From JBOFCO01 sp051646105 (GTDB taxonomy: Bacteria > Pseudomonadota > Alphaproteobacteria > Rhodobacterales > Rhodobacteraceae): a stretch of DNA of 12,802 nucleotides. The stretch is taken from assembly GCA_051646105.1 (NCBI GenBank), contig JBOFCO010000157.1:1-12802 (forward strand), in the 5' to 3' direction. The notes beneath the pieces are model-generated. The model was not told the DNA's origin. It worked only from the letters and a program-made list of their open reading frames with translations, and searched no databases. The first letter of the stretch is position 1. Each line of letters opens with the position of its first letter. The translations under genes and the position numbers were made by a program. Below are positions 12,685-12,802 of the stretch, piece by piece.

Positions 12685-12802
12685 ATGAGCGCAGTCAAGA
12701 ATGCTCTGAAACTGATGAAGGACGAGGAAGTCGAATATGTCGACATCCGTTTCACCGACCCGAAGGGCAAGCTTCAACACGTGACGCTGGTTGCGGATCT
12801 GG
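12685..12802 (+). CDS. glnA: Glutamine synthetase type I (partial, N-terminal 39 residues)
   Basis: Glutamine synthetase joins ammonia and glutamate with ATP, the main entry of ammonium into metabolism. Only 39 codons are visible: MSAVKNALKLMKDEEVEYVDIRFTDPKGKLQHVTLVADL in outline, which matches the N-terminal beta-grasp start of GSI enzymes (VEYVDIRFTDPKGKLQH). The position behind glnB supports the call. AAGGA lies about 11 bases before the start. The catalytic domain and the adenylylated Tyr are beyond the right edge, so activity and completeness cannot be assessed. Confidence 0.95.
   Translation, partial: MSAVKNALKLMKDEEVEYVDIRFTDPKGKLQHVTLVADL

Overview
The window looks like chromosome from a high-GC alphaproteobacterium, most likely order Rhodobacterales (Rhodobacter/Paracoccus-like). 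The grounds are the gene set and order (rpsF-rpsR-rplI, tig preceded by a tRNA-Leu, nnr divergent from glnB-glnA), the style of the proteins (long acidic L9 tail, arginine-rich S6 tail, 444-residue trigger factor) and the stand-alone Hint-domain proteins common in that group. The assignment is inferred from gene content, not from a database search.

Region 1 (1-4525), envelope and lipid genes. The 5' part of fabD runs leftwards off the window. Divergent from it is a membrane cytochrome b561 fused to a periplasmic YceI domain. A second, secreted stand-alone YceI protein converges on it, with a terminator between them. Divergent from that is an EptA-type lipid A phosphoethanolamine transferase with its active-site residues in place.

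Region 2 (4526-6005), ribosomal protein operon rpsF-rpsR-rplI. It has a candidate promoter, a GC-rich hairpin in the leader and a strong intrinsic terminator.

Region 3 (6006-7122), a solitary nucleotidyltransferase-fold gene of the GSU2403/COG5397 type. It sits behind a short AT-rich control region holding two different perfect inverted repeats, an unusual arrangement for a single gene.

Region 4 (7123-8613), trigger factor and a tRNA-Leu(UAG) just upstream of it, both on the minus strand, closed by a terminator shared with the convergent nucleotidyltransferase gene.

Region 5 (8614-10403), two stand-alone Hint-domain genes in tandem. The second keeps the catalytic Cys and His of the fold; the first has lost both.

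Region 6 (10400-12802), a bifunctional NAD(P)H-hydrate repair enzyme gene (minus strand) whose coding sequence carries an in-frame palindromic element of about 120 bp. Divergent from it are glnB (PII) and the start of glnA, separated by a strong hairpin, forming the nitrogen-assimilation operon.

The best candidates for something not well described are the palindromic element inside nnr, the intact/degenerate Hint pair, and the nucleotidyltransferase gene with its twin operator-like palindromes. No insertion sequence, CRISPR array, prophage or complete defence system was seen.
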